A stretch of 64,000 nt of DNA from Nephrocerus scutellatus (GCA_947095585.1 OX352763.1:42954010-43018009), one strand, 5' to 3'. Shown: positions 22,711 through 33,075, counted from the stretch's first letter. Translations and numbers: made by a program. Notes: generated by a model not told the origin, from the letters alone.

Positions 22711-22985
22711 AATTATTATTGTATCGGCGCGACAGACCCAGCTTCTCGCAACCATTTGTGTTGTGCCTATATACTTTTGTACATAGATCGAAGTGACCTA
22801 CAATTTCATGCTATATACAAACGGCGAATTGAGGAGTTTCCGCAAGACAAGTTATTACTCTCGGATGTTTGTCAGAAATTCGCGAGAGGTGGGACCGTGA
22901 AAAATACTTCTGGGGTTTTCTGGTATTCGAGCTACGAACCCCTTGCTCAGAAATCCATGCACTTAACCACCGAGCCACGGCGCCC
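22711..22985 (-). mobile_element. SINE-1, near full-length minus copy
   Basis: Read on the minus strand: GTGGCTCGGTGG (A box at 22967-22977), B-box-like AGCTCGAATACC (22921-22932), the body, CTGTCGCGCCGATAC, and an AATAATAATT tail at 22711-22720. The body matches 10261-10449 throughout. The first half of the B box is degenerate. A plus-strand open frame across this region (22756-23154) is fortuitous. Confidence 0.8.
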
Positions 22986-23394
22986 AATATATTTTTATTT
23001 TTGGGCTCTTGGTTTTAAGTCACTTTCTCTAATTGTTTTTTTATTGCGAGGCGTAAGACTAGGACTATACGTGAGACTGGACGATTTGAAACTCGAATGG
23101 TGCATAATTAAGCGATGCGTAGATCAGTCGAGCGAGGATCTGGACTCTGCGTAAGGCGAATAGTGCGTTTCTTAAGCGATACGTGTGCCCGGACTAGCGT
23201 AAGGGCGATAGAAAGTGAGTCAATCTGAGCACACCTCGAGTGTTTTGTAGAGCTGGGTGGTGGGTTATTCCGGACGAAGCGTAAGCGATCCAGTCAGAAA
23301 ACAAAACATATTTTAGTGTCTCAAGATTTATCAAATCGAGGAATTTAAACATAAAATCCAAGCTGATTTTATATATAATTAGAGCACTAGGTAC
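22986..23394. other. Unassigned stretch between two SINEs
   Basis: Carries repeated 'agcgta' and 'gcgta-aggcga' motifs (23140-23210, for example GACTAGCGTAAGGGCGATAG). No family was recognised. Confidence 0.3.
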
Positions 23395-23735
23395 AGTTTG
23401 GGCTTTAAAATATTTTTAAAGAAGAAGAAAAGAAAGTGTTGTGGTTTGTGGAGTTGAGTTCACACACACGCAAGCACTTATTGGGCTCATAAGTCCACAC
23501 TGATGGCTCTACATCTTAATTACGTTATACATCAACTCAAAAGTACATGTGAATACAGCAGTAAATAGCAACTGTATATCACATATACAGTATCATGTGT
23601 ACTTGTAATCTTGATGATCAGTGCGGTGAAATAAATTTGTGCGTTTCTTTGACGCGCCGGGAATCGAACCGGTATCCTCCGAGTGCGAGCCAATGATTTG
23701 AACCACTGCACCACTAACACTGACAAATAGTGTAT
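23395..23735 (-). mobile_element. SINE-2, tRNA-derived, full copy
   Basis: On the minus strand the head begins near 23725 with GTTAGTGGTGCAGTGG (A box 23703-23713) and a perfect B box GGTTCGATTCC (23660-23670), 32 bp apart, then CCGGCGCGTCAAA. The body runs down to CTTTCTTTTCTTCTTC at about 23414-23429 and a homologous AT-rich flank to 23395. 62055-62245 is a second copy, sharing 'gttgtggtgggtggagttgagttt' and GAGCCAAT(A/G). The head is nearly a complete tRNA fold, but it is attached to a repeated body, so I call a SINE and not a tRNA gene. Confidence 0.75.
23660..23713 (-). promoter_or_regulatory. Internal pol III promoter of SINE-2
   Basis: A box TGGTGCAGTGG (minus strand of 23703-23713) and B box GGTTCGATTCC (minus strand of 23660-23670). 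Both fit the consensus. This is the most consensus-like pol III promoter in the window. Confidence 0.75.
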
Positions 23736-26091
23736 AAGAAAATGGTCCCACCAGTAATTACATATGGAAAATAAACTCGGGTGCTTAAAAAGGCACGATG
23801 TACTCTTAGCCACGTTCGTGAACAAAGTCCTAGAGAGAATTGCTCTGAGAATTAGAAAGAAGCCAAGATTTTTAGATGACGAGCTAGAAATGCCAAACTG
23901 GATGTCTTTGAACTTACGGCTGGCTATTAGATCTCAGGAGCAGAGATTTCTTTTAAGTATGGTTGGCATTCGTACGTATTACGGAAACAATTGAAATCAA
24001 AAGTGATTGAAAGTGTTTCCGCGTGCTAGAGGGAGAAGAGTTTTGTCATTTGTATAAACGTAGAGGACAACGTTGTCATCGTATTGGATGTCTTTTTCTT
24101 TCAAAAATAAATCCTGCTTATTCATATCCAACAAAAAGTTACAAAACATACTTGAATGAAATTAATAATTATTTCAATTGAACTTTGAAGTGATAAAAAA
24201 GACAACCACAATCCCTGTCTTTCTGAGTTGATTACTCCTTCATTCTCGGAATACCTTGGAGGTTCTATCTTCCTTTAAGTATCCTGCATAATCATCCGTT
24301 GGCGCGTTGCTCACAGAACAGAAGCCCACCTGTTCGACGTTGGTATTTCATTTACCTAATTAATATAAAACTACGTACGAAAATTCTCGTAGACTTGTAT
24401 CTCAATTATGCTGATACGTTCTTCCAGTGGTTTAAGCCGTTTTCATTTCGATTCGGCCACGTAAATAAATAATTCTATGTTTTTATTGCATCGTTCGTTT
24501 GAGTACAAGACGCTGGCTAATAATCTTCGAGCGAAGGTGCAAAAGTTAAAAGACCATCCACGGAGGAAATCGCTGTGAGCTTCCGAATTTTTCCGATTGT
24601 AAATCATCTTGTAACACCGCATCGCAAAGCAGCTGCAGCAGGGCAACAGCTTTGACCTATTCCGTCTACACTGCTCCTCACTATAAAAAATCTCCACGTA
24701 TCCACAGTAATGAAGCCCTCTTCTAGGGCTTGTTATTGTATCTGTTCGTTCATTATTCGGCCGGTTGGAAGGGGTGCTTTGATGATATTGTTTGTCACTG
24801 ATTTAAATTCAGCTGGCACTGGTGGTTTGCCGCGGTTGTGGGATGGCATCTTTAAGTGCCATTCATATAAATCTGTTGTACGGCATGAACGGCAGGAACT
24901 GCGAACTCAGAAGAAATATTTTATTAAATTTATGGAAATCATTTAATATTCTGCGCGCGCAAATGAGAACTTTTCATCTTTCTGTTATTGGAGCGTAGCT
25001 ACTGCGCAACATGGAATAGGAATATGACTTTTCAATAATCCTGCCCGACGCAGAATAAATCAGACGCTGATTTAAAAATCAATTTCATCATAAGAATGAT
25101 AAATCGCAGATAACCAGTTCAAGGATGGTAAAGACCTCCAAGCAGTGTGGCAACATCCCAGCATCACATCACATACCACCAACCGCTTTTCGGCATCGGA
25201 AAAAGTTGGTTCTGCACATCCACATCCTGAAATATCAAAAAGCAAAAATATTTTTTTTATCGAACGAACGTTGAAATGACAAAATCATCAGCATCATCGC
25301 CATCTTCGTCGTCGTCGTTGCAGCTGTAGTAGAGTATGTACATATATATCTAATCGAGTATCTGCAATGATAGAAAATTTTTGATATGGGGCGAACGGCC
25401 AGGAAATGCCAATGCACATGGAAGAGAAATTTGCTGGATTATGCAGAGAATCAGCGGGCGAAAAAGTAAAAAGTTTTCCGATTGCATCTCGGTATCGGTC
25501 GTCGATGCTTTTCAATTTGCTTTTTCAATAATATACTTCTGTAGTGCTTCCTCCGCGCATCGTTCCTTCGAACGAGTCATACATACACTTAATGTGCTGT
25601 GCAACGAACCGAAATTACGAAGACTTCGGAGTAGTGAAGCGTTTGTTCTCGCCTCCCAATAGATATCCAGAAGAATACACAATTTTCGTTTGGTATGAAG
25701 CGTGCTTGCAATGAAGGCAACATAAATTGGAAAAATATTATTTTGGTCTCGCCATCAGCAAAGACTGGACTGATCCGGCATTCGCGTCCTTGGCGTCTTC
25801 CCCCGGCCCATGCGGTGCGGCGACTGGCGCATCTGTTAATGCTGTTAGTTGGATTTCTGAAACATTTTTATGGATATGGCAGGTCATGATGAGGATAAGA
25901 ACGAGTGCAAAAATATTTGCATATGATTTACTTATACTACTGGTACGACTTATTACGTAAATTGCGATCAGTTGTGTCCATAAAAGTGGAGTAGTTTCGA
26001 GCGTGAATAGTTTTCCGTTGTCTAATTAGTTTGCATATTTTATTTTATTTTATTAACATTATAAAGTATCGTTATGACCTGTGGCCATAAG
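23736..26091. other. No recognised gene or repeat
   Basis: About 2.35 kb. Candidate frames at 23764-23994, 24443-24697, 24710-24946, 25381-25662 and 25727-25960 have ordinary amino-acid composition but no motif I can name and no splice-supported continuation. A host exon here cannot be excluded. Short CATCATCGTCGTC-type triplets lie at about 25283-25330. Confidence 0.35.
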
Positions 26092-26311
26092 TTAAAGTAG
26101 CTTATGTCGAGTTAAGCCCTAATCGAATTGCTTAGGTAGTCAGATTGTAAATTGTAATTTTTTTTCATCTAGACCCAGGTTCTCTGCGTAAGCAAATATC
26201 GGTATTATCCAAAACTACATAATAGCTTTAGTTGCTTTGACCAATTTAGCATTTTACACAACATCTCTAATTCTGAGCTACTTTCATCAAATAATTTGAA
26301 AAAATTATATA

Positions 26312-27161
26312 CATGGGTGGGTCAATAAGTCCCTGAAAAATGAAATAAGAAACACTCTTTTCGGCATAAAAATATTATATCTCCTTTTAGTTCGATACAC
26401 TTCATCCAACGTTTCTCGAATTATTTGATGCCCTCCAAATAATACGATTTCTCGAGCCCCTTAATGATGACTTCTTCATTCGATCCAAGGTAATCGATGT
26501 AAACAACACCACGGGCATCCCAAAAAAACTGTCGCCATGACCTTTTATGCTGACAAACCCACCTTTGCCTTCTTCGGCTTCGATTCACCAGGAGAAGTCC
26601 ATTGTTTTGACTGTTCCTTGGTTTCTGGGTTGTTGTGGCGAATCCAGATTTCATCCACGGTTACGAATTTTTCGAATTTTTCTAGTAAATCGCCAAACAC
26701 ACTTTTGAAGTTGTCAATCGTTTTTTGTCGATTGTGAGCAAACGCGGCACCCATCTTGCGGAAAGCTTGTTCATGTCCAAATATTTATGTAAAATCGAAA
26801 TCACTAAACCATATGATAAGTCTGTGGCCTCTTCAAGTTCGCGCACATTCACTCGCCGATAGTCCATTATCAACCCATGGATTGATGGTGAAGAGTCCCC
26901 ATAATATTAGTCAAGCTTTTGTTTGGTTTGTGTGATGGTTTTTTCTCGCAAAAAATAGTGTTTAATGAGCACTCGAAATTCACTTTTTTCCATTTTAACG
27001 AAAATGCTCGTAGGCGTCTACATAAAATAACTGCCACATTTTGGTGCGTTCTTTTGAAAGATGATTCTTGACAAAAAAAAAAATTATAAATTTAAGGTGA
27101 CTTGTGTCGTCATGCAGGGTGTTAATGTGTTAATTTGTAGGGTCTTTTTGACCCACCCTCG
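26312..27161 (-). mobile_element. Mariner element, internally deleted, TA-flanked
   Basis: Inverted ends: GGGTGGGTCAATAAG near 26315 and its inverse CTTTTTGACCCACCC near 27144-27158, with two internal mismatches. TA duplications lie at 26310-26311 and 27162-27163. 850 bp against the usual ~1.3 kb shows internal deletion. It sits inside the TTAA MITE. Confidence 0.85.
26430..26996 (-). pseudogene. Mariner transposase (minus), deleted D,D34D-type
   Basis: Read downward from about 26996: MEKSEFRVLIKHYFLREKT, the N-terminal HTH. A deletion removes most of the linker, then MDYRRVNVRELEEAT, then ISILHKYLDMNKLSARWVPR LLTIDKKR, the second HTH and linker with the WVPR(L) box of mariners. The first catalytic Asp appears as VTVDEIWIRH (about 26655), where most relatives have ETW. 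KQWTSPGESKPKKAKVGLSA follows. Then comes FFWDARGVVYIDYL (about 26480-26520), the second Asp. The third Asp region and C-terminus are missing. Several frameshifts. The domain text identifies the mariner family proper, distinct from the maT-like element at 58157. Confidence 0.85.
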
Positions 27162-27281
27162 TATGACAAAACAAATTTAGTGACTAATTATTAAGTTATT
27201 GAAATAATTAATTATTATGAAAATATTCCTTTTGTTGAGATAAGTAGTTTTAATCGTGTGACAACATATTACGCCTTATGT

Positions 27282-27298
27282 CGACATAAGCTACTTTA
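27282..27298. repeat. Perfect palindrome at MITE end
   Basis: CTTATGTCGACATAAG (27275-27290) is a 16-bp self-complementary sequence that overlaps the right inverted repeat. The left end lacks the extra arm. Confidence 0.6.
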
Positions 27299-27299
27299 A

Positions 27300-27871
27300 A
27301 AAAATGCATATTGGACAAAACTTTATTTGGCTAATGAGCCTAAGTACGAGTAATACATACGCTGTTTTTAAAACTTGTGGGGATCACAAATCAGTTCCTT
27401 TGTCGATACAGGGTTATTTTGCTTGTGTAAATCGTGTTCCACCAGAAGATACAACTTTTTTTATTATTTGATGATTTTGTAAGAGAAAATATGGAAGAAT
27501 GTTGTTTTGGGTTTTGTATACATACTTTCAAATACATAATATGTACGAATAGGTATGCGTTTAATTTGATTTACAACATTTTTTATTACAAAAGTAAAAA
27601 CATTTCGGGTAACTTGGCTAACCTTTTATTTATTTATAAATTTAAAAATGAATTACGTTAATAAAAGACTATTTTTCGTAAAAAATAGTTTTTAATAAAT
27701 TTTTTTATTATAAGCAATATTGTTACAACTCCATTGGACTATCATTTATAACGATTTTAAGAGCAGAAAATATTAAATGAGTACTTGGCTCCTTTTTTGT
27801 CACTATATGGACGAATGAACCTAATATATGGGGTTGTTTAAATGGAACGTTTAGTTATTTATTATAAAAAA
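27300..27871. other. No recognised feature, AT-rich
   Basis: Very AT-rich. The frame at 27434-27661 is compositionally AT-driven with no motif. Confidence 0.4.
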
Positions 27872-28775
27872 AAAACAAGCCATAAAAATTAAATTTTTTC
27901 ATAAAAGTTCTCTAATAGGAGATACATATGTGTGCAAATTTTTAAATGGGTTAATTTGGGAAAAATTAAAATTAGAGCCCCCTTTACTTAAAATTTTTTT
28001 TCAAAAACTGTTCTCACCGGAGATACACATGTGTAAACAAAATTTGTATGAAAAAAAAAATCCAAATCAAAAACTAAAAAAACTTTACAAAAATTTCGGT
28101 CTATCGGAACGAAATAGGGCTAATTTTTAAAAAAAAATGTATGGCCCCGCCCCTGGGCCTCAGTGCCCATTCGCTCCAAAAATTGTCCAAAAACTGTTGT
28201 CCATCGGGATAAACATATCTTTACATTTTAAAGGAAATCGGGCTAATTTTTAAAAAATTTATACGGTCACCCCTCGGGCCTCTGGGCGCATTCGCTCCCC
28301 GGGGTCTCTAAAATTTTTACAAAAAGTGTTGTCCATCGGAGATACATACTTTTATAAAATTTGAAGAAAATCGGGTTAATTTTTTGAGATAAAAAAGTTT
28401 GTGGCCCCACGAACCCGGGATAGCCATAATTTTTACAAAAAGAGTTGTCCATCGGATTTATAATTATTATTATAATATTATATTATATATATAATAATCG
28501 GATTTACACATGTGTATAAAATTTGAAGAAAATTGAGTTAATTTAAAAAAAAAATATGGGGCCCCACGACCACAGAGGCCGGGGTTTCCAAAATTTTTAC
28601 AAAAAGTGTTGTCCATGGAGATACACATGTATATAAGATTTAAAAAAAAAAGTTATTTTTTTTTAAACAATTTATTGGGGCCCCATGACCCTGTGACCCG
28701 GGTCTCCAAAATTTTTACTAAAAGTGTTGCTCATTGGAGATACATCTAAACATAAAAAATAGAGAATTTATTTGT
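27872..28775 (+). repeat. Family V array, full copy, about seven units
   Basis: Left terminus: CCATAAAAATTAAATTTTTT and 'agttctctaatagg' (27880-27918). Units have GAGATACACATGTG-type cores near 27918, 28020, 28340 and 28617, with blocks of GGGGCCCCACGACC between them. The right terminus is TAGAGAATTT (28761-28770). An AT-microsatellite (28456-28498, TATATTATATATATAATAAT) interrupts one unit. Confidence 0.8.
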
Positions 28776-29004
28776 ATATTTGTATATTTTGTTTGTGCCT
28801 AACTAGCTCTGGAACACCTTGACCAATTTCAACCAAACTTGGTACACATATTAGTTACTATCTGGAATCAAATATAGGTGGTGGGGGGTAGCCCGTTTTT
28901 TGGCTGGGGAAGGCGTGGCAGCCGATATTAGTGACGGACCCACCATTTTCGGTATCGCCGAGACAAATAGTGTTGGTAGTACACTCCTATGAGGGGTGGG
29001 TGAA
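28776..29004. repeat. Head of the satellite-bearing repeat
   Basis: Reads 'ctaactagctctggaacaccttgaccaatttcaaccaaacttggtacacatattagttactatctgga', then a G-rich stretch and a divergent first unit ('cgatattagtgacgga', 'ggtatcgccgaga'). It flows into the array without a break, so array and head may belong to one element. Confidence 0.45.
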
Positions 29005-30230
29005 CGATATTAGTGTTGATTCAATGGTTTTCGGGGTCGCTGAGTTGAATGGTGATGGTGCGTTGATAACTGAGGGGGGGACCGATATTAGTGTTGATTC
29101 TATGATTTTCAGGGTCGCTGAGTTGAATGGTGATGGTAAGGCAGCTCTATGGGCGTGCGTTGATAACTGTGGTGGGGTGGGGAGGTGACCGATATTAGTG
29201 TTGATTCTATGGTTTTCAGGGTCGCTGAGTTGAATGGTGACTGTAAGACAGCTCTAGGGGGGTGCGTTGATAACCTGTGGGGGGGACCGATATTAGTGTT
29301 GATTCTATGGTTTCAGGATCGCTGAGTTGAATGGTGATGGTAAGTCAGCTCTAGGGGGGTGCGTTGATAACTGAGGGGGGGGGGGGAACCGATATTAGTG
29401 TTGATTCTATGGTTTTCGGGGTCGCTGAGTTGAATGGTGATGGTAAGGCAGCTCTAGGGGGGTGCGTTGATAACCTGTGGGGGGGACCGATATTAGTGTT
29501 GATTCTATGATTTCAGGATCGCTGAGTTGAATGGTGATGGTAAGACAGCTCAAGAGGGGTGCGTTGATAACTGAGGGGGGGACCGATATTAGTGTTGATT
29601 CTATGATTTTCAGGGTCGCTGAGTTGAATGGTGATGGTAAGGCAGCTCTATGGGCGTGCGTTGATAACTGTGGTGGTTGGGGGGAGGTCACCGATATTAG
29701 TGTTGATTCTATGGTTTTCAGGGTCGCTGAGTTGAATGGTGACTGTAAGACAGCTCTAGGGGGGTGCGTTGATAACCTGGGGGGGGGGAACCATTTTAGT
29801 GTTGATTCTATGGTTTCAGGATCGCTGAGTTGAATGGTGATGGTAAGTCAGCTCTAGGGGGGTGCGTTGATAACTGAGGGGGGGGAGGTGACCGATATTG
29901 GTGTTGATTCTATGGTTTTCAGGGTCGCCGAGTTGAATGGTGACTGTAAGACAGCTCTAGGGGGGTGCGTTGATAACTGAGGGGGGGGACCGATTTTAGT
30001 GTTGATTCTATGATTTCAGGATCGCTGAGTTGAATGGTGATGGTAAGACAGCTCAAGAGGGGTGCGTTGATAACTGAGAGGGGTGGGTGATCGATATTAG
30101 TGTTGATTCTATGGTTTTCAGGTTCGCTGAGTTGACTGGTGATGGTAAGACAGCTGTAGGGGGTGCGTTGATAACTTAGGGGGGGGGTCGCTTCAGCGTC
30201 GCTGAGTTGAATGGTGGTGGTAAGACAGTC
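29005..30230 (+). repeat. 98-bp satellite array, 12 units plus a partial, with five-unit higher-order repeat
   Basis: Units start (CGATATTAG or variant) at 29005, 29093, 29190, 29288, 29390, 29488, 29584, 29692, 29792, 29893, 29991 and 30092, with a fragment at about 30188. The core is 'gttgattctatggttttcagggtcgctgagttgaatggtgatggtaagacagctctagggggg' followed by 'tgcgttgataactga' and a G run. Variant-specific bases recur five units apart: unit 2 with 7, 3 with 8, 4 with 9 and 6 with 11, an offset of about 491-504 bp. So a ~500-bp block was itself duplicated. Long open frames here arise from the repeat. Confidence 0.9.
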
Positions 30231-30484
30231 GGACAGTTTATTAAGTACTGCGGAGTATAGATTTGAGATCGTGATGTTTTTACCATGGACAACTTTATTT
30301 TGCTTGCTCTGGGTTGGGTTGACCTAAGAATTTTTTTATTCTTGCTCTTGAAGGTGAAACTAAAAACATTGTATTCAACTAAATTTTGTTTTAAATTAAT
30401 TTTATGTATGTTTATTTAATTTTATTTTAAAACTTGAATAATATAGCTATAATTTAAAATATATTTTTTTAAATAAATTTTGTT
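30231..30484. other. AT-rich spacer
   Basis: Nothing recognised. It separates the satellite from the next family V copy. Confidence 0.4.
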
Positions 30485-30637
30485 AATAAAAACTGGAAAA
30501 TATGGGCTCCCCTCGGGCCTCCGGAAATAGACATGTGTGCAAAATTAAAATCGGCCTTTGGGAAGTGGGCTAAAAATTGATTAGAAAATCTGACCAGCCA
30601 GCCACGGGCACGCGAAGTTAATATAGAGAATTTAAAA
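30485..30637 (+). repeat. Family V repeat, short right-end copy
   Basis: ATATGGGCTCCCCTCGGGCC, AGACATGTGTGC, 'ggaagtgggctaaaaattgat', CCAGCCAGCCACGGGCACGC and GAAGTTAATATAGAGAATTT. One unit plus the terminus. Confidence 0.8.
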
Positions 30638-30894
30638 ATTGCACACTTCAACAACGATTGCAAATTTTCTAAATTTAACTTATTTCGCACAATTTAATGT
30701 GCCCTTATCATTCTCAGTGATAAACCCTATTTCTAGCTCAACGACTTCGATAATAAGCATTTTGTTCGGATTTGGGAAAGTCAGCATTCCGAAGCCATTC
30801 ACGAAATGCCATTTACACCACCAAAAATTGAGTGTATGGTGCGTGTTTCTTGCTGGAGTGGTCACCGGCCGTCTTTAATGGTGCAGTCACAGAA

Positions 30895-31226
30895 TTAAAG
30901 AGAATGACTTGCAGCATATGTGGTTTCAACAAGACGGCGCCACATGCCATATACAGCTAGTCAAATAATCGAGTTCGATGACCGTACTATCTCCAGAAAT
31001 AAACTAGTTAATTAGCCGCTTAGTTCATGTGTTTTGAAGCCTCTTGACGTTTTTCTTTGTGGCTATGTCAAGTCTACGGATTATGTTAATAAGCTAGATA
31101 CTTTGGACGACCACAGAACAAACTTGGAACGGCATATGCGAAAATGCCGTGAAAAATTTGCTTCAGCGCATTCACTTGTGCGGAAGCGTCCGAGGAGGAC
31201 ATTTGAATTATGTTGTATTCCATAAC
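30895..31226 (+). pseudogene. Tc1/mariner transposase C-terminal fragment
   Basis: The second catalytic Asp is visible as WFQQDGATCH (30922-30951). A frameshifted patch with RTISRN-like and CGYVKSTDYVNKLDTLDDHR (about 31060-31110) corresponds to the FLWGYVKxxVY block after the third Asp, and the RRTFELC frame overlaps the final RGGHLNYVVFHN (about 31195-31226). The same family type as 6839-7515. The N-terminal half is absent, and stops and shifts are frequent. The 31034-31225 open frame is only partly in the original register. Confidence 0.75.
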
Positions 31227-31257
31227 TAATATCGATGCATTAGTTATGGAATACAAC
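31212..31257. repeat. Perfect 19-bp inverted repeat (hairpin), 8-nt loop
   Basis: Left arm GTTGTATTCCATAACTAAT (31212-31230), loop ATCGATGC, right arm its exact inverse (31239-31257). The left arm overlaps the last codons and stop of the transposase fragment, so the right arm is an inverted copy of the coding end. Confidence 0.9.
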
Positions 31258-31314
31258 TCGAAATAATTTTGTTTTATTTTAGTCAAACACAATCTGTTTT
31301 ATATTTTAAATAAA

Positions 31315-31512
31315 TGTAAATTCATGTAAATTCTCTAATCGGAGAGGCACATGTGTGCCTGTTCTAAAATTAAATAGAAAGTGTTATCATCGGGATACGC
31401 ATGTATGCAAAGTTTGAATAAAATTGGGATTTAGGAAGTAGGTTAAAAATTGATCACAAGATTTGGCCAGCCAGCCACAAACAGACGGGTAGTTTATATA
31501 GAAAATTTTAAA
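31315..31512 (+). repeat. Family V repeat, minimal two-ended copy
   Basis: Left end TGTAAATTCTCTAATCGGAG (31328-31347), one palindromic CACATGTG core, 'gtgttatcatcgggata', 'ttaggaagtaggttaaaaattgatc', GCCAGCCAGCC, and right end TATAGAAAATTTTAAAAAT. About 200 bp, the shortest copy with both ends. Confidence 0.75.
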
Positions 31513-31970
31513 AATGGAGCGCTCCTAATCAAAAACCCATTGCATACTCGTATATGTATACCACATAGATAGATAATAATTGTTATTTCAATTTCAAGAG
31601 CAAAATCTCTTTTACTAGAATACACGCATACATAATGTATTACATTTAAAAATTCTTAAAATTAAACATTTATTCAAGAGCATAATGTATTTGCTTAACG
31701 ACGATACAAACTTGACTGAATAGCAAATTCATTGCCAGCCCATTGGGTAGGCAGGCGAGAGACGTTCAATGACAACTCTGATGCCGTCAAGAACATCAAA
31801 TGACGTCAGTTAAGGTTGCTGGATGAATATTTTATATAACTTTTTTGTCCGTCCACTACGACATTGTTAGTAATCGATTGAGTTCTAAAAAAGTTTGTCG
31901 TTTAAAGTAAAATAAACTGTAATTAAAACTACAAGCATTTGTATCAATTGAATCAACCTTTCAACGATTC
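31513..31970. other. No recognised feature
   Basis: AT-rich with no motif recognised. Confidence 0.4.
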
Positions 31971-31974
31971 TTAA

Positions 31975-33075
31975 ATTTTCTATATGTAATAACTTCGCGT
32001 CGAGATGTGTTCGTGTGTTTGTTTGTTTTTTGTTTATTTGAGGCTTGTGGAAAAATCTTGCGATTAGTTTTTAATCAACTTCCGAAAATCCGATTTTAAT
32101 TAAACTCCGACCACAATACTATATGTAAAATTTTGGAAGTGATCGGTTCCCAGGGTAAAGGAGGTCCGATAAAAAAAATTCAAACTTTAGCCGATTTTAT
32201 TTTAACTTTGCATACATGTGTAACTCCGACAACAGTACTATATGTGAAAATTTCGAAGTTATCGGTTGCTAGGATCGAGGAGGTCCGATATAATTTTTTT
32301 TTCGAAATTTACCCGATTTTATTTAAACTTTGCACGCATAATATGTACCTCCGAACACAAAACTTTCTATAAAAATTTGGAAGTGATCGAGCTAAGGAGC
32401 CCAGGTTCTCTGATATAAATTCTTTTTAAAAATTTATTGTCTTGTATGGCTGATGAACTCGCCAAACATGGAACACCTACCCCTATTGCCTGAATATGGT
32501 TCACTAGGCATGCCGATCGCTACGTCCAAACTGATGTTTAAACGGGATGCTATAGCAAAAACTAATTATAGGTGGTCAAACGGCAACGAAGCAGATCTGG
32601 CCCAAGCTAGATCCGAAACGCTCAAAGTGTTTGATCTCTCAAAACAGACTGCACATTAGTGTCATTATAGGTGTCATAACTGGACACTGTCTCACAGGCA
32701 AGCATGCAGAAAGACTAGGAGCCCTTTCCAACGATTTCTGCAGAAGCTGCATGGATGAGCAGGAGGAGGAAACCACTCTACATCTACTTTGTACTTGTCC
32801 AGCCCTCTCGAATAGGCGGAAGCTCCATCTGGGAGCGTTCTTTTTCAATGATATCAACGATCTAACCCACATTGACATTAATAGTCTCTTGGGCTTCATA
32901 CGAAGCTCCAAGTGGTTCAACGAGTAGGCGTGGAATTTTCCAGATCCTTGTGGTATCACAACGGACCTTCATGATCTAAGTGCGTCGGTTTTGACTGACG
33001 GCCACTGCAACCTAACCTTACCTAACCTGTATCTCCGAATAGAAAATTTACATGAAAAATTGTAATTTTTTGATT
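31975..33075 (-). repeat. Family V copy, minus orientation, split by LINE-A copy 2
   Basis: Right end 'ctatatgtaataacttcgcg' (31980-32000) and GTTTGTTTGTT. Three units carry CTCCGACNACA cores near 32105, 32225 and 32352. The element breaks at about 32440 and resumes at 33029 with 'gtatctccgaatagaaaatttacatgaaaaattgta', its left terminus. The flanks fit together across the LINE. Confidence 0.75.
32443..33028 (+). mobile_element. LINE-A copy 2, 5'-truncated
   Basis: Begins inside the RNase H C-terminal block (ATGGCTGATGAACTCGCC, compare 14982) and runs to the 3' end CCTAACCTTACCTAACC. It encodes the C-terminal region: LMFKRDAIAKTNYRWSN in the first frame, then after a shift near 32650 HISVIIGVITGH and FCRSCMDEQEEETTLHLLCT with CPALSNRRKLHLGAF to 32927. 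Highly similar to copy 1, and slightly better preserved around the CxxC...HxxxC block. It inserted into a family V copy. Confidence 0.85.

Larger units (their letters stand above)
26096..27295. mobile_element. TTAA-flanked MITE with 15-bp inverted repeats, split by a mariner
   Basis: TTAA (26092-26095), then AGTAGCTTATGTCGA (26096-26110). At the other end is the exact inverse TCGACATAAGCTACT (27281-27295), then TTAA (27296-27299). A TTAA duplication with short perfect inverted repeats is the mark of piggyBac-type transposition. Removing the nested mariner (26312-27161) leaves about 350 bp with no coding, so this is a non-autonomous element. The inverted repeats do not resemble the piggyBac 5' end at 43841. 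Confidence 0.7.

Noticed and set aside
22756..23154. 132-codon plus-strand frame
   Set aside because: It runs across a minus-strand SINE-1 copy and its flank, with no motif.
23655..23725. Possible tRNA gene
   Set aside because: The box sequences are good, but the head is attached to a repeated body and a simple tail with a second copy at 62 kb, so it is better explained as a SINE.
29005..30230. Repeat-encoded protein or CRISPR-like array
   Set aside because: Unit spacing varies between 88 and 108 bp and is not kept in frame, there are no spacers, and the organism is a eukaryote. It is a satellite.
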